Source of the DNA: Flavobacterium commune
Lineage (GTDB): Bacteria; Bacteroidota; Bacteroidia; Flavobacteriales; Flavobacteriaceae
Assembly: GCF_001857965.1 (NCBI RefSeq)
Contig: NZ_CP017774.1
Span: forward strand, 2,604,001 to 2,668,000
Length of the DNA: 64,000 nt
Direction: 5' to 3'
The position numbers and the translations under genes were made by a program. The notes beneath the pieces were generated by a model, which worked only from the letters and a program-made list of their open reading frames with translations, was not told where the DNA came from and did not search any database. Shown one piece after another: positions 7,726 through 19,400 of this stretch. Each line of letters begins with the position of its first letter. Within the stretch, counting starts at the first letter, position 1.

Positions 7726-7797
7726 GCCGGTGTAGCTCAGGGGTAGAGTGCTTCCTTGGTAAGGAAGAGGTCTCGGGTTCAAATCCCGACATTGGCT
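7726..7797 (+). tRNA. tRNA-Thr (anticodon GGT)
   Basis: Cloverleaf with acceptor GCCGGTG/CATTGGC (two G-U pairs), anticodon stem CTTCC/GGAAG with loop TTGGTAA (GGT), T-arm TCGGG-TTCAAAT-CCCGA. The 3' CCA is not encoded. Followed by tuf after 54 bp. Confidence 0.95.
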
Positions 7798-7851
7798 CAA
7801 ATAAGTAGGAAATTGAAATTAATATATAACTAAGATTAAAAATTAAGTAAA

Positions 7852-9039
7852 ATGGCAAAAGAAAGTTTTAATCGTTCGAAACCACACTTGAATATTGGTA
7901 CTATCGGACACGTAGATCACGGAAAGACTACTTTGACTGCTGCGATCACTAAAGTATTATCTGATGCAGGATACTGTCAAGCTAAGTCTTTTGATCAAAT
8001 CGACAACGCTCCAGAAGAGAAAGAAAGAGGTATTACTATTAATACATCTCACGTAGAGTATGAAACGGCTAACCGTCACTACGCTCACGTTGACTGTCCA
8101 GGTCACGCGGATTACGTTAAGAACATGGTTACTGGTGCTGCTCAAATGGACGGTGCTATCTTAGTAGTTGCTGCTACAGATGGTCCAATGCCACAAACTC
8201 GTGAGCACATCCTTTTAGGACGTCAGGTAGGTATTCCTCGTATCGTTGTTTTCATGAACAAAGTGGATATGGTTGATGATGCTGAGTTGTTAGAGCTTGT
8301 TGAGATGGAAATCAGAGATTTATTATCTTTCTACGAGTATGATGGAGATAACTGTCCAGTAATTCAAGGTTCTGCTTTAGGAGGATTGAATAATGATGCT
8401 GCTTGGGTTCCTAAAATTCTTGAATTGATGGAAGCTGTTGATAACTGGATCGAAGAGCCAGTACGTGACGTAGCAAAACCATTCTTGATGCCAGTTGAAG
8501 ATGTATTTACAATTACAGGTCGTGGAACTGTTGCTACAGGTCGTATCGAAACTGGAGTTGCTAACACTGGAGATCCTGTTGAAATCATTGGTATGGGAGC
8601 TGAAAAATTAACTTCTACTATTACTGGAGTTGAGATGTTCCGTAAAATCCTTGATAGAGGTGAAGCTGGAGATAACGTAGGTTTATTGTTAAGAGGTATT
8701 GATAAAGCTGATATCAAACGTGGTATGGTTATTATTAAGCCAGGTTCAGTAAAACCACACGCTACTTTCAAAGCTGAGGTTTATATCTTGAAAAAAGAAG
8801 AAGGTGGTCGTCATACACCATTCCATAATAACTACCGTCCACAGTTCTACGTACGTACAACTGACGTAACAGGAGTTATTACTTTACCAGAAGGTGTAGA
8901 GATGGTTATGCCAGGGGATAACTTGACAATCAATGTTTCTTTATTGAGTCCAATTGCTATGAACGTAGGTTTACGTTTTGCTATCCGTGAAGGTGGTAGA
9001 ACTGTAGGTGCAGGTCAGGTAACTGAAATCGTAGAGTAA
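7852..9039 (+). CDS. tuf: Elongation factor Tu
   Basis: A 395-residue GTPase that delivers aminoacyl-tRNA to the ribosome. Visible are G1 (GHVDHGKTT, about 19-27), the G2 region (RGITINT), G3 (DCPGH), G4 (NKVD) and G5 (GSAL), followed by domains 2 and 3 ([20 protein letters not shown] at the C-terminus). It is the only tuf copy in this window. The cluster tRNA-tuf-tRNA-Trp-secE-nusG-rpl-rpoBC is conserved. Confidence 0.99.
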   Translation: MAKESFNRSKPHLNIGTIGHVDHGKTTLTAAITKVLSDAGYCQAKSFDQIDNAPEEKERGITINTSHVEYETANRHYAHVDCPGHADYVKNMVTGAAQMDGAILVVAATDGPMPQTREHILLGRQVGIPRIVVFMNKVDMVDDAELLELVEMEIRDLLSFYEYDGDNCPVIQGSALGGLNNDAAWVPKILELMEAVDNWIEEPVRDVAKPFLMPVEDVFTITGRGTVATGRIETGVANTGDPVEIIGMGAEKLTSTITGVEMFRKILDRGEAGDNVGLLLRGIDKADIKRGMVIIKPGSVKPHATFKAEVYILKKEEGGRHTPFHNNYRPQFYVRTTDVTGVITLPEGVEMVMPGDNLTINVSLLSPIAMNVGLRFAIREGGRTVGAGQVTEIVE

Positions 9040-9056
9040 TTCTATTAAAATAAAAA

Positions 9057-9094
9057 AAAGCCAGTTGATTTTCTTAATTGAAGTCACTGGCTTT
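9057..9094 (+). terminator. Hairpin after tuf
   Basis: AAAGCCAGT (9057-9065) pairs with ACTGGCTTT (9086-9094), with additional weak pairing inside. The following T-tract is short, and tRNA-Trp starts 4 bp later, so it may terminate only partly or guide processing. Confidence 0.55.
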
Positions 9095-9098
9095 AATT

Positions 9099-9169
9099 AC
9101 GGGCGTAGTTCAAGGGTAGAATAGCGGTCTCCAAAACCGTTGATGGGGGTTCGAATCCCTCCGCCCGTG
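9099..9169 (+). tRNA. tRNA-Trp (anticodon CCA)
   Basis: Acceptor ACGGGCG/CGCCCGT (7 perfect pairs), anticodon stem GCGGT/ACCGT with loop CTCCAAA (CCA), T-loop TTCGAAT. The 3' CCA is not encoded. It lies 18 bp before secE, a conserved position. Confidence 0.95.
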
Positions 9170-9187
9170 CAAAAAAAATATATCATA

Positions 9188-9385
9188 ATGGCAAAAATTG
9201 TTAATTACATATCAGAAGCATTTGAAGAGTTAAAGTCAAATGTAACTTGGCCAGAATGGGCTCAGGTTCAAAGTCTAACAATTGTTGTTGCTGTTTTTTC
9301 AGTATTATTCGCTTTGGCTACTTGGGGAGTGGATGAGTTTTTTGCAAAAGCATTAGAAGGATTTTTTAACTGGATGAAAGCTTAG
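9188..9385 (+). CDS. secE: Preprotein translocase subunit SecE
   Basis: A 65-residue protein with the SecE pattern: amphipathic N-terminus (FEELKSNVTWPEW) and one membrane helix (about 30-55). It stabilises SecY in the translocon. The frame is open into the tRNA-Trp gene, but ATG 9188 is the correct start because anything upstream would overlap the tRNA and add non-family residues. nusG follows after 9 bp. Confidence 0.95.
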   Translation: MAKIVNYISEAFEELKSNVTWPEWAQVQSLTIVVAVFSVLFALATWGVDEFFAKALEGFFNWMKA

Positions 9386-9394
9386 TTTTTTGTT

Positions 9395-9946
9395 ATGGCA
9401 GATAATAATGTTAAAAAATGGTATGTTGTTCGAGCAGTAAGTGGACAAGAGAATAAAGTAAAGGCATATATAGAGACAGAAATCGCAAGATTAGGAATGT
9501 CTGATTATGTGTCTCAGGTTCTTGTGCCTACTGAAAAAGTAGTATCAGTAAAAGATGGAAAGAAATTAGTTAAGGAAAAAGTGTATTTTCCTGGCTATGT
9601 AATGATAGAAGCAAATTTAGTTGGGGAGATTCCTCATATCATTAAATCAATAACAAGTGTTATTGGCTTTTTGGGTGAAACTAAAGGAGGGGAACCAGTT
9701 CCGTTAAGACTTTCTGAAGTGAACAGAATGCTTGGTAAGGTTGATGAATTAGCTGTGAATACAGATACAAAGTCAATTCCATTCAGCTTGGGCGAAACAA
9801 TTAAGGTTATTGATGGACCTTTTAATGGTTTCAATGGTTCGGTTGAAAAAATTAATGAAGAAAAGCGTAAACTTGAAGTTATGGTTAAGATTTTCGGTAG
9901 AAAAACACCATTGGAATTAAGTTTTATGCAAGTAGAAAAAGTATAA
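9395..9946 (+). CDS. nusG: Transcription termination/antitermination factor NusG
   Basis: A 183-residue NusG: N-terminal NGN domain (KKWYVVRAVSGQENKVKAYI, about 6-25; VYFPGYVMIE about 62-71) and C-terminal KOW domain (INEEKRKLEVMVKIFGR, about 155-171). It couples RNA polymerase to ribosome and Rho. It sits between secE and rplK, as usual. Confidence 0.97.
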   Translation: MADNNVKKWYVVRAVSGQENKVKAYIETEIARLGMSDYVSQVLVPTEKVVSVKDGKKLVKEKVYFPGYVMIEANLVGEIPHIIKSITSVIGFLGETKGGEPVPLRLSEVNRMLGKVDELAVNTDTKSIPFSLGETIKVIDGPFNGFNGSVEKINEEKRKLEVMVKIFGRKTPLELSFMQVEKV

Positions 9947-10012
9947 TTTTCGTTACACTATAATAATCACTTCAATTGCTTCCGTAAATTGTTGTGTTAA
10001 ATTTTTTAAAAA

Positions 10013-10450
10013 ATGGCTAAAGAAATTAGTAAGGTAGTTAAACTACAAGTTAAGGGAGGTGCTGCGAATCCGTCGCCACCGGTTGGACCTGCTTTAGGAG
10101 CTGCTGGGGTTAATATCATGGAGTTCTGTAAGCAGTTCAATGCTAGAACACAAGATAAACCTGGCAAAATATGCCCAGTACAAATTACTGTGTATAAAGA
10201 CAAATCATTCGATTTTGTTGTTAAGACTCCTCCTGCAGCAGTTCAGTTATTGGAAGCTGCAAAGCTAAAATCTGGTTCAGGTGAGCCTAATCGTAAAAAA
10301 GTAGCAAGTGTTACTTGGGAACAAATTAGAACTATTGCTGAAGACAAAATGCCAGACTTAAACGCTTTCACAATTGAGAAAGCTATGAGTATGGTTGCTG
10401 GAACAGCTAGATCTATGGGTATAACCGTATCAGGAGACGCTCCTTTTTAA
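10013..10450 (+). CDS. rplK: 50S ribosomal protein uL11
   Basis: A 145-residue protein with uL11 landmarks: [19 protein letters not shown] near the N-terminus and the C-terminal rRNA-binding domain ([30 protein letters not shown]). It forms the GTPase-associated stalk base with 23S rRNA. First gene of the rplK-rplA-rplJ-rplL series; rplA starts 13 bp downstream. Confidence 0.98.
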   Translation: MAKEISKVVKLQVKGGAANPSPPVGPALGAAGVNIMEFCKQFNARTQDKPGKICPVQITVYKDKSFDFVVKTPPAAVQLLEAAKLKSGSGEPNRKKVASVTWEQIRTIAEDKMPDLNAFTIEKAMSMVAGTARSMGITVSGDAPF

Positions 10451-10463
10451 TTAAGAGAAAGAC

Positions 10464-11153
10464 ATGGCAAAATTGACAAAAAAGCAAAAAGAGGCTGCTT
10501 CAAAAATTGAAAAGAACAAATTATACTCTTTAAAAGATGCAGCTGCATTAATTAAAGTTGTTGCTTCTGCAAAATTTGATGAGTCTGTTGATATCGCAGT
10601 ACGTTTGGGTGTTGATCCAAGAAAAGCGAATCAAATGGTGAGAGGTGTAGTAACATTGCCTCATGGAACTGGTAAAGATGTAAAAGTATTAGCATTAGTT
10701 ACTCCAGATAAAGAAGCGGAAGCTAAAGAAGCTGGTGCAGACTATGTAGGTCTTGATGATTATTTACAAAAAATTAAAGACGGTTGGACAGATGTTGATG
10801 TTATCATCACTATGCCTGCTGTTATGGGTAAATTAGGTCCATTAGGTCGTATTTTAGGACCTAGAGGTTTAATGCCAAACCCTAAAACAGGAACTGTAAC
10901 TATGGATGTTGCTAAAGCTGTTGCAGAGGTAAAAGCTGGTAAAATTGACTTTAAAGTAGATAAAACTGGTATCGTACATGCAGGAATTGGTAAAGTTTCT
11001 TTTGGAGCTGAGCAAATTTATGACAATGCACACGAAATTATTCAAACATTAATCAAACTTAAGCCAACTGCTGCTAAAGGTACCTACATTAAAGGTATTC
11101 ACCTTACAAGCACAATGAGTCCTGCGATTGCATTAGACCCAAAAGCAGTATAA
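10464..11153 (+). CDS. rplA: 50S ribosomal protein uL1
   Basis: A 229-residue uL1, with [16 protein letters not shown], the signature [19 protein letters not shown] and [11 protein letters not shown]. It is the L1-stalk protein at the E site; in many bacteria it also represses the L11-L1 operon by binding its mRNA. No obvious L1-like target was identified in the leader here. Confidence 0.98.
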   Translation: MAKLTKKQKEAASKIEKNKLYSLKDAAALIKVVASAKFDESVDIAVRLGVDPRKANQMVRGVVTLPHGTGKDVKVLALVTPDKEAEAKEAGADYVGLDDYLQKIKDGWTDVDVIITMPAVMGKLGPLGRILGPRGLMPNPKTGTVTMDVAKAVAEVKAGKIDFKVDKTGIVHAGIGKVSFGAEQIYDNAHEIIQTLIKLKPTAAKGTYIKGIHLTSTMSPAIALDPKAV

Positions 11154-11175
11154 TTGGTAGTTAAAAATTTTTAGT

Positions 11176-11673
11176 ATGACTAGAGAAGAAAAATCAATCG
11201 CGATTGAAGATTTAACTGCACAGTTAGCTGGTACAAACATAGTTTATGTATCTGATATTTCTGGGTTAGACGCAGAAACAACTTCAAACTTGAGAAGAGC
11301 TTGTTTTAAAGCAGGTATTAAATTAGAGGTAGTAAAAAATACTTTGCTTGCAAAAGCAATGGAAGCTTCTGATAATGATTATGGTGATTTACCTTCAGTA
11401 TTGACTGGTAACAGCGCTATCTTTATTTCAGATGTTGCAAATGCGCCTGGAAAAGTTATCAAAGATTTCAGAAAAAAAGCTGCTAAGCCACTTTTGAAAG
11501 GAGCTTACATCAACTCTGAAATTTATATTGGTGATGATCAATTAGATGCATTAGCTACTATTAAATCTAAAGAAGAGCTTATTGGAGAAATCATTGGATT
11601 ATTACAATCTCCTGCTCAAAGAATTATTTCTGCACTTCAAAACCAGTTTTCTGGAGAAGAAACAGAAGCATAG
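11176..11673 (+). CDS. rplJ: 50S ribosomal protein uL10
   Basis: A 165-residue uL10 (MTREEKSIAIEDLTAQLAGT; TNLRRACFKAGIKLEVVKNTL-type core; C-terminal helix that carries L7/L12 dimers). It is the base of the ribosomal stalk. The spacing from rplA is 22 bp and the gap to rplL is 87 bp. That gap begins with a wobble-containing hairpin (TAAAATGGAGC with GCTCTGTTTTA) that may balance rplJ and rplL expression. Confidence 0.96.
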   Translation: MTREEKSIAIEDLTAQLAGTNIVYVSDISGLDAETTSNLRRACFKAGIKLEVVKNTLLAKAMEASDNDYGDLPSVLTGNSAIFISDVANAPGKVIKDFRKKAAKPLLKGAYINSEIYIGDDQLDALATIKSKEELIGEIIGLLQSPAQRIISALQNQFSGEETEA

Positions 11674-11760
11674 TAAAATGGAGCTAACGCTCTGTTTTAT
11701 TTAAGTGTGCGCACAATAAATAAATTATAATTTCACAAATCATTTTAAAAGATAGAAAAA

Positions 11761-12132
11761 ATGGCAGATTTGAAACAATTCGCAGAACAATTAGTTAACT
11801 TGACAGTTAAAGAAGTTAACGAATTAGCAACAATATTAAAAGATGAGTACGGTATCGAACCAGCTGCTGCAGCTGTAGTAGTTGCTGCTGGAGGAGACGG
11901 TGGTGCAGCTGAAGAAGCTCAAACTGAATTTACAGTTGTATTGAAAGAAGCTGGTGCTTCTAAATTAGCAGTTGTAAAATTAGTTAAAGAATTAACTGGT
12001 TTAGGTCTTAAAGAAGCTAAAGACGTAGTTGACGGTGCTCCATCAAACGTTAAAGAAGGTGTTTCTAAAGAAGAGGCTGAAGGTCTTAAAAAATCATTAG
12101 AAGAAGCTGGAGCTGTAGTTGAATTAAAATAA
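11761..12132 (+). CDS. rplL: 50S ribosomal protein bL12
   Basis: A 123-residue L7/L12: N-terminal dimerisation helices, an alanine-rich hinge (about 34-52), and the C-terminal factor-binding domain ([35 protein letters not shown]). It recruits translational GTPases. A strong hairpin lies 23 bp after the stop, ahead of rpoB. Confidence 0.98.
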   Translation: MADLKQFAEQLVNLTVKEVNELATILKDEYGIEPAAAAVVVAAGGDGGAAEEAQTEFTVVLKEAGASKLAVVKLVKELTGLGLKEAKDVVDGAPSNVKEGVSKEEAEGLKKSLEEAGAVVELK

Positions 12133-12154
12133 TTCAACTCGGTTTTAAGAACTA

Positions 12155-12191
12155 GGTTTAGGTATTGAGTTAATCACTCAATGCCTAAACC
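12155..12191 (+). terminator. Attenuator-like hairpin between rplL and rpoB
   Basis: A 16-bp stem (12155-12170 with 12176-12191; one G-U pair) with loop TAATC, followed by ATTTTTC. The downstream rpoB has no separate clear promoter, so partial termination (attenuation) is more likely than a full stop. Confidence 0.75.
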
Positions 12192-12192
12192 A

Positions 12193-12252
12193 TTTTTCGT
12201 ATAATAAAATACATCATTTTATTATAATATATTTAGTTTAAAATACGAAAAA
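12193..12252 (+). promoter_or_regulatory. Second structured element in rpoB leader
   Basis: Nested pairing: outer TTTTTCGTAT (12193-12202) with ATACGAAAAA (12243-12252) and inner ATAATAAAAT (12201-12210) with ATTTTATTAT (12216-12225). The two stems share two bases, so they are partly alternative. AT-rich composition makes chance pairing possible; a role as processing or attenuation site is inference. Confidence 0.4.
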
Positions 12253-12398
12253 GTTTTTGATCAATACGAAGACAAAAAGCAGGACTTATTTTTTATTGGT
12301 TTGTTTTTAAAGATGTATTGGTTACAAAAAGAAAGTATCAATTAAACAGTGTTTTTACACAAAAAACTACTTTTTTTAAATCAAAATTTTGTCCATTG

Positions 12399-15300
12399 AT
12401 GATAACAAATCAGACTGAAAGATTGAATTTTGCCTCTACAAAAAATATACCTCAGTATCCGGATTTTCTGGATGTTCAGGTTAAATCTTTTCAAGATTTT
12501 TTTCAATTAGAAACTAAATCAGATGAAAGAGGCAACGAAGGTTTATACAATACCTTCATGGAAAACTTTCCAATTACAGATACAAGAAATAACTTTGTAT
12601 TGGAATTCCTGGATTATTTTGTTGATCCACCACGTTATACTATTCAAGAATGTATAGAAAGAGGGCTTACACATAGTGTGCCTTTAAAAGCAAGGTTAAA
12701 ACTTTATTGTACTGACCCGGAGCACGAGGATTTTGAAACTATTGTTCAGGATGTTTATCTTGGTACAATTCCTTACATGACTCCAAGTGGAACTTTTGTT
12801 ATTAACGGTGCTGAGCGTGTTGTTGTTTCTCAATTACACAGATCTCCAGGGGTTTTCTTCGGACAATCATTCCACGCAAATGGAACAAAACTATATTCTG
12901 CCAGAGTAATTCCTTTTAAAGGTTCCTGGATAGAATTCTCTACTGATATCAACAGCGTTATGTACGCTTATATCGACAGAAAGAAAAAATTACCTGTAAC
13001 AACTTTATTCCGTGCTATCGGTTTCGAAAGAGATAAGGATATCCTTGAAATTTTTGACTTAGCTGAAGAAATTAAAGTATCTAAAACAGGACTTAAAAAA
13101 TATATCGGTAGAAAATTAGCTGCCCGTGTATTGAATACATGGCATGAAGATTTCGTAGATGAAGATACTGGTGAGGTAGTTTCTATCGAACGTAATGAGA
13201 TTATCCTTGATCGTGATACAATTATCGATAAAGATAATGTTGAAGAAATCATTGATTCTAACGTTAAATCTATTTTGTTGCATAAAGAAGATGCTAATCA
13301 GGCTGATTACGCTATCATTCATAATACATTACAAAAAGATCCAACAAACTCTGAAAAAGAAGCTGTTGAGCATATCTACAGACAATTGCGTAACGCAGAA
13401 CCGCCTGATGAAGAAACTGCTCGTGGTATTATAGATAAATTGTTCTTCTCTGACCAACGTTACAACTTAGGTGAAGTAGGTCGTTACAGAATGAACAAGA
13501 AATTAAGTCTTGATATTCCTATGGACAAACAAGTTTTGACCAAAGAAGATATCATTACTATCGTGAAGTATTTAATTGAGTTGATAAACGCTAAGGCAGA
13601 TATCGATGATATTGACCACTTATCAAACCGTCGTGTTAGAACAGTTGGAGAACAATTGTCTCAACAATTCGGTGTTGGTTTAGCACGTATGGCTAGAACT
13701 ATTCGTGAGAGAATGAACGTTAGAGATAACGAGGTGTTTACACCAATTGATTTGATTAATGCTAAAACATTATCATCAGTTATCAACTCTTTCTTTGGAA
13801 CTAACCAGTTATCTCAATTTATGGATCAAACGAATCCATTAGCTGAGATTACACACAAAAGAAGATTATCTGCACTTGGACCAGGTGGACTTTCGAGAGA
13901 GAGAGCCGGATTTGAGGTTCGTGACGTTCACTATACGCACTACGGACGTTTATGTCCTATTGAAACACCAGAGGGACCAAACATTGGTTTGATTTCTTCT
14001 CTTGGAGTTTATGCTAAAGTAAACGGAATGGGATTCATTGAAACTCCTTACCGTAAAGTAACTAATGGTGTAGTTGATTTAGTTTCTGAGCCAACTTACT
14101 TAAGTGCTGAAGAAGAAGAAGGAATGTTGATTGCGCAAGCCAACATTGAAATGGAAGATTCTGGAAAAATTACTGCTGAAAACGTAATTGCGCGTGAAGA
14201 AGGAGATTTCCCGGTTATCGATCCTTCTAAAGTACATTATACTGACGTTGCTCCTAACCAAATCGCTTCGATTTCTGCATCTTTGATTCCTTTCTTGGAG
14301 CATGATGATGCGAACCGTGCGTTGATGGGATCTAACATGATGCGTCAGGCCGTTCCATTGATACGTCCTGAAGCTCCAATTGTAGGTACTGGTTTAGAGC
14401 GTCAAGTAGCTTCTGACTCTAGAGTATTGATTAATGCTGAAGGGCATGGTACTGTAGAATATGTAGATGCTAATATCATTACTATCAAATACGATCGTTC
14501 TGAGGAAGAAAGAATGGTAAGTTTTGATGCTGATGAAAAGACATATAACTTAATTAAATTCAGAAAAACCAACCAAGGAACTAGTATTAACTTGAAACCT
14601 ATCGTAAGAAAAGGTGATAGAGTTGTTCCCGGACAAGTATTGTCAGAAGGATATGCTACTGAAAATGGTGAATTAGCTTTAGGTAGAAACTTAAAAGTAG
14701 CGTTCATGCCATGGAAAGGGTACAACTTCGAGGATGCGATTGTAATTTCTGAGAAAGTTGTTCGTGATGATATCTTTACTTCAATCCACGTAGACGATTA
14801 CTCATTAGAGGTAAGAGATACTAAATTAGGTAACGAAGAATTAACGAATGATATTCCTAACGTTTCTGAAGAGGCTACTAAAGACTTAGATGAAAACGGT
14901 ATGATTAGAATTGGTGCCGAGGTTAAACCTGGTGATATTTTAATTGGAAAAATTACACCAAAAGGAGAATCAGATCCAACTCCGGAAGAGAAATTGCTTC
15001 GTGCAATTTTCGGGGACAAAGCTGGTGATGTAAAAGATGCTTCATTAAAAGCTTCTCCATCTTTACACGGTGTTGTTTTAGACAAAAAATTATTTGCAAG
15101 AGCAGTAAAAGATAAACGTAAACGTACTCAGGACAAAGATGCTTTAGGAGCACTTGAAATGGAGTTTGAAGTTAAATTTACTGAACTGAAAGATAGATTA
15201 ATTGAAAAACTTTTCTTAATCGTAAACGGAAAAACATCACAAGGTGTAATGAACGATTTGGGTGAAGAAGTTTTACCAAAAGGTAAAAAATATACTCAAA

Positions 15301-16211
15301 AAATGCTTTACGCAGTTGAAGATTTTGCTCACTTAAGCAAAGGTCAATGGGTAGCTGATGATGCAACTAATAAGTTAGTTAATGATTTGATTCATAACTA
15401 TAAAATTAAGTTGAATGATTTACAAGGAGCGTTAAGAAGAGAGAAATTCACGATTACTGTTGGAGATGAATTGCCATCAGGAATTTTGAAATTAGCTAAG
15501 GTTTATATCGCTAAGAAACGTAAGTTGAAAGTAGGGGATAAAATGGCAGGACGTCACGGTAACAAAGGTATTGTTGCAAGAATCGTTCGTCACGAAGATA
15601 TGCCTTTCCTTGAAGACGGAACACCAGTTGATATCGTGTTGAACCCACTTGGGGTACCTTCACGTATGAACATCGGTCAGATTTATGAGACTGTTCTTGG
15701 ATGGGCTGGACAAAAATTAGGTAGAAAATATGCTACTCCTATTTTTGATGGTGCTTCTCTTGACCAAATTAATGAATTGACTGACGAAGCTGGAATTCCA
15801 CGTTTTGGACATACGCATCTTTATGATGGTGGTACAGGAGAGCGTTTCCATCAGGCAGCAACTGTGGGTGTAATTTACATGTTGAAATTAGGACACATGG
15901 TTGACGATAAGATGCACGCACGTTCTATCGGACCATACTCGTTGATTACTCAACAGCCACTTGGAGGTAAAGCTCAATTTGGAGGTCAGCGTTTTGGAGA
16001 GATGGAGGTTTGGGCACTTGAGGCTTATGGTGCTTCTAGTACACTTCGTGAAATCTTGACTGTTAAATCTGATGACGTAATTGGTAGAGCTAAAACTTAC
16101 GAAGCTATCGTAAAAGGTGAAACTATGCCAGAACCAGGATTACCTGAATCATTCAATGTATTAATGCACGAATTGAAAGGTCTTGGATTAGATATTAGAT
16201 TAGAAGAGTAA
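12399..16211 (+). CDS. rpoB: RNA polymerase subunit beta
   Basis: A 1270-residue beta subunit. ATG 12399 ([11 protein letters not shown]) is chosen because the 27 residues encoded upstream from a TTG at 12318 do not resemble the family. The rifampicin-binding region is wild-type-like ([19 protein letters not shown], then [19 protein letters not shown]), as is the C-terminal [20 protein letters not shown]. It forms the active-site cleft with beta prime. It is separated by 237 bp from rpoC with an intervening hairpin. Confidence 0.98.
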   Translation: MITNQTERLNFASTKNIPQYPDFLDVQVKSFQDFFQLETKSDERGNEGLYNTFMENFPITDTRNNFVLEFLDYFVDPPRYTIQECIERGLTHSVPLKARLKLYCTDPEHEDFETIVQDVYLGTIPYMTPSGTFVINGAERVVVSQLHRSPGVFFGQSFHANGTKLYSARVIPFKGSWIEFSTDINSVMYAYIDRKKKLPVTTLFRAIGFERDKDILEIFDLAEEIKVSKTGLKKYIGRKLAARVLNTWHEDFVDEDTGEVVSIERNEIILDRDTIIDKDNVEEIIDSNVKSILLHKEDANQADYAIIHNTLQKDPTNSEKEAVEHIYRQLRNAEPPDEETARGIIDKLFFSDQRYNLGEVGRYRMNKKLSLDIPMDKQVLTKEDIITIVKYLIELINAKADIDDIDHLSNRRVRTVGEQLSQQFGVGLARMARTIRERMNVRDNEVFTPIDLINAKTLSSVINSFFGTNQLSQFMDQTNPLAEITHKRRLSALGPGGLSRERAGFEVRDVHYTHYGRLCPIETPEGPNIGLISSLGVYAKVNGMGFIETPYRKVTNGVVDLVSEPTYLSAEEEEGMLIAQANIEMEDSGKITAENVIAREEGDFPVIDPSKVHYTDVAPNQIASISASLIPFLEHDDANRALMGSNMMRQAVPLIRPEAPIVGTGLERQVASDSRVLINAEGHGTVEYVDANIITIKYDRSEEERMVSFDADEKTYNLIKFRKTNQGTSINLKPIVRKGDRVVPGQVLSEGYATENGELALGRNLKVAFMPWKGYNFEDAIVISEKVVRDDIFTSIHVDDYSLEVRDTKLGNEELTNDIPNVSEEATKDLDENGMIRIGAEVKPGDILIGKITPKGESDPTPEEKLLRAIFGDKAGDVKDASLKASPSLHGVVLDKKLFARAVKDKRKRTQDKDALGALEMEFEVKFTELKDRLIEKLFLIVNGKTSQGVMNDLGEEVLPKGKKYTQKMLYAVEDFAHLSKGQWVADDATNKLVNDLIHNYKIKLNDLQGALRREKFTITVGDELPSGILKLAKVYIAKKRKLKVGDKMAGRHGNKGIVARIVRHEDMPFLEDGTPVDIVLNPLGVPSRMNIGQIYETVLGWAGQKLGRKYATPIFDGASLDQINELTDEAGIPRFGHTHLYDGGTGERFHQAATVGVIYMLKLGHMVDDKMHARSIGPYSLITQQPLGGKAQFGGQRFGEMEVWALEAYGASSTLREILTVKSDDVIGRAKTYEAIVKGETMPEPGLPESFNVLMHELKGLGLDIRLEE

Positions 16212-16221
16212 TATACATTTA

Positions 16222-16258
16222 GAGTTAATCAGTCTCATTTTCATGGGGCTGATTACTC
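16222..16258 (+). terminator. Hairpin between rpoB and rpoC
   Basis: A bulged stem GAGTTAATCAG / CTGATTACTC continued inward by CTCAT/ATGGG (with G-U), loop TTTC, then ATTTTAAAGTTTTT. It resembles an attenuator. The remaining leader to rpoC (16259-16448) shows no further clear feature. Confidence 0.55.
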
Positions 16259-16448
16259 ATTTTAAAGTTTTTAGGATTTATACCCGTAAACCGTTCCGAT
16301 TTTTTATAAAAACCAAAGAGGTTTTATAACTAGCACTTCATAATTGTCGTTTGAAGTTTAGAGAAGTAATTCGAGGTAGTGTTGGAGTTGTTAATTCGAC
16401 TTTAACAAAAATCAATTTTTAATTGCAAATAAATCAATAGTAAAAACT

Positions 16449-19400
16449 ATGATGAATAATAGAAATAATAAAGAGAAAAACCAGGTAAAAAGGTTTGACA
16501 AAATTTCGATAGGACTAGCTTCTCCTGAATCAATCTTGAAAGAATCAAGAGGTGAAGTTTTAAAGCCAGAAACTATCAACTATAGAACACACAAACCAGA
16601 GCGTGACGGACTTTTCTGCGAAAGAATCTTCGGACCTGTAAAAGATTTCGAATGTGCTTGTGGTAAATACAAAAGAATCCGTTACAAAGGAATTATTTGC
16701 GACCGTTGTGGTGTTGAAGTTACTGAGAAAAAAGTACGTAGAGATAGAGTTGGTCACATCAACTTAGTTGTGCCTATTGCCCACATTTGGTATTTCCGTT
16801 CTCTTCCTAATAAAATAGGTTATATCCTTGGTCTTCCATCTAAGAAATTAGATATGATCATTTACTACGAAAGATACGTAGTAATCCAGGCAGGTATCGC
16901 TAAAAATGCAGATGGAGAATCATTACAAAGATTAGATTTCTTAACTGAAGAAGAGTATTTGAATATTTTAGATACACTTCCACAGGATAACCAATATTTA
17001 GATGATTTTGATCCTAATAAATTTGTTGCCAAAATGGGAGCAGAATGTATTATGGATTTATTAGCTCGTATTGATTTAGATCAATTGTCTTACCAATTAA
17101 GACACTCAGCTAATAACGAAACGTCTAAACAACGTAAAACAGAAGCATTAAAAAGATTACAAGTTGTTGAATCTTTCCGTGAGTCTAACCTGAACAGAGA
17201 GAATCGTCCTGAGTGGATGATTATGAAAGTGGTTCCTGTTATTCCACCAGAATTACGTCCGCTTGTGCCACTTGATGGAGGTCGTTTTGCAACTTCAGAT
17301 TTAAATGATTTATACCGTCGTGTAATTATTCGTAACAACCGTTTGAAAAGATTAATGGAGATTAAAGCTCCTGAAGTGATCTTGAGAAACGAAAAACGTA
17401 TGTTGCAAGAATCGGTAGATTCATTATTTGATAACACTCGTAAAGCTTCTGCTGTTAAAACAGAATCTAACAGACCTTTAAAATCATTATCAGATTCCTT
17501 AAAAGGTAAGCAAGGACGTTTCCGTCAAAACTTACTTGGAAAACGTGTGGATTATTCTGCTCGTTCGGTAATTGTTGTTGGTCCTGAATTGAAATTATTC
17601 GAATGTGGATTGCCAAAAGATATGGCAGCTGAATTATACAAACCTTTTGTTATCCGTAAATTGATAGAAAGAGGAATTGTGAAAACAGTTAAATCTGCTA
17701 AGAAAATTATAGATAAAAAAGAGCCTGTAGTTTGGGATATTCTTGAAAACGTAATTAAAGGTCACCCAGTATTACTGAACCGTGCTCCTACATTACACAG
17801 ATTGGGTATTCAAGCTTTCCAACCAAAATTAATTGAAGGAAAAGCGATCCAATTACACCCATTAGTATGTACGGCTTTCAACGCGGATTTTGACGGGGAT
17901 CAGATGGCAGTTCACTTGCCATTAGGACCAGAAGCAATCCTTGAAGCTCAATTATTAATGTTGGCTTCTCACAATATCTTGAACCCTGCTAACGGTGCTC
18001 CTATTACGGTACCATCTCAGGACATGGTTTTGGGTCTTTATTATATGACCAAAGAGCGTTTGTCTACTCCGGAAAAGAAAATTTTAGGTGAAGGGCTTAC
18101 TTTTTACTCTGCTGAAGAAGTAAATATTGCATTAAACGAAGGAAGATTAGAATTGAATGCTCGTGTGAGAATTAGAGCAAAAGATTTTAATGAAGAAGGA
18201 GAATTGGTTTACCAAATTATCCAAACAACTGCCGGACGTGTATTATTTAACGAAGTAGTTCCTCCTGCAGCTGGATATATCAATGAAGTATTGACTAAGA
18301 AAAACCTTAGAGATATTATCGGTCACGTATTAAATTCAACAAGTGTACCTGAAACGGCTGCCTTCTTGGACAACATGAAAGATATGGGGTATAAATTCGC
18401 ATTCCGCGGAGGATTATCATTCTCATTAGGTGATATTAGAATTCCTGAGCAAAAAACACAATTGATTGCTGACGCAAGAGAGCAAGTAGAAGGAATTTCT
18501 GCTAACTATAACATGGGGCTTATTACAAATAACGAGCGTTACAACCAGGTTATTGACGTATGGACTTCTGCGAATGCACAATTGACAGAATTAGCAATGA
18601 AAAACATTAGAGAAGACCAACAAGGTTTCAACTCGGTGTATATGATGCTTGACTCTGGAGCTCGTGGATCTAAAGAACAGATTCGCCAGTTAACCGGTAT
18701 GCGTGGTTTGATGGCTAAGCCTAAAAAATCGACTGCTGGTGGTGGTGAGATTATTGAAAACCCGATTCTTTCTAACTTTAAGGAAGGTCTTTCGATTCTT
18801 GAGTACTTTATCTCTACTCACGGTGCTCGTAAAGGTCTTGCGGATACGGCTCTTAAAACGGCGGATGCTGGATACTTGACTCGTAGGTTACATGACGTTT
18901 CTCAAGACGTTATTGTTAACATCGAAGATTGTGGAACATTAAGAGGTGTTGAAGTTTCAGCATTGAAAAAGAATGAAGAAATCGTTGAATCATTAGGAGA
19001 AAGAATTTTAGGACGTGTTGCATTACAAGATGTAATTAATCCTCTTACTAATGAAGTATTAGTAGCTTCAGGGCAACAAATAACCGAGACAATTGTGAAA
19101 GCAATTGAAGCTTCTCCTTTAGAAAAAGTAGAAGTACGTTCTCCATTAACTTGTGAGGCTTTAAAAGGTATTTGTGCTAAATGTTACGGACGTAACCTTG
19201 CAACAGGAAAAATGACTCAAAGAGGTGAGGCAGTAGGAGTAATTGCTGCTCAGTCTATTGGAGAGCCAGGTACACAGTTAACACTTCGTACATTCCACGT
19301 TGGAGGGGTTGCCGGAGGTATCTCTGAAGAGTCTAGCATTATTGCTAAATTCCCAGGAAGACTTGAAGTAGAAGACTTGAAAACAGTAAAAGGAGAAGAT

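Noticed and set aside
8364..8771. Long antisense frames inside tuf, rpoB, rpoC, acnB and hisS
   Set aside because: They are complements of strongly biased coding sequence, with no promoters and no recognisable protein features.
9140..9187. SecE start inside tRNA-Trp
   Set aside because: It would translate tRNA sequence; ATG 9188 gives the normal SecE N-terminus.
12318..12398. 27-residue N-terminal extension of RpoB from a TTG
   Set aside because: It does not resemble the family; ATG 12399 gives the expected start.
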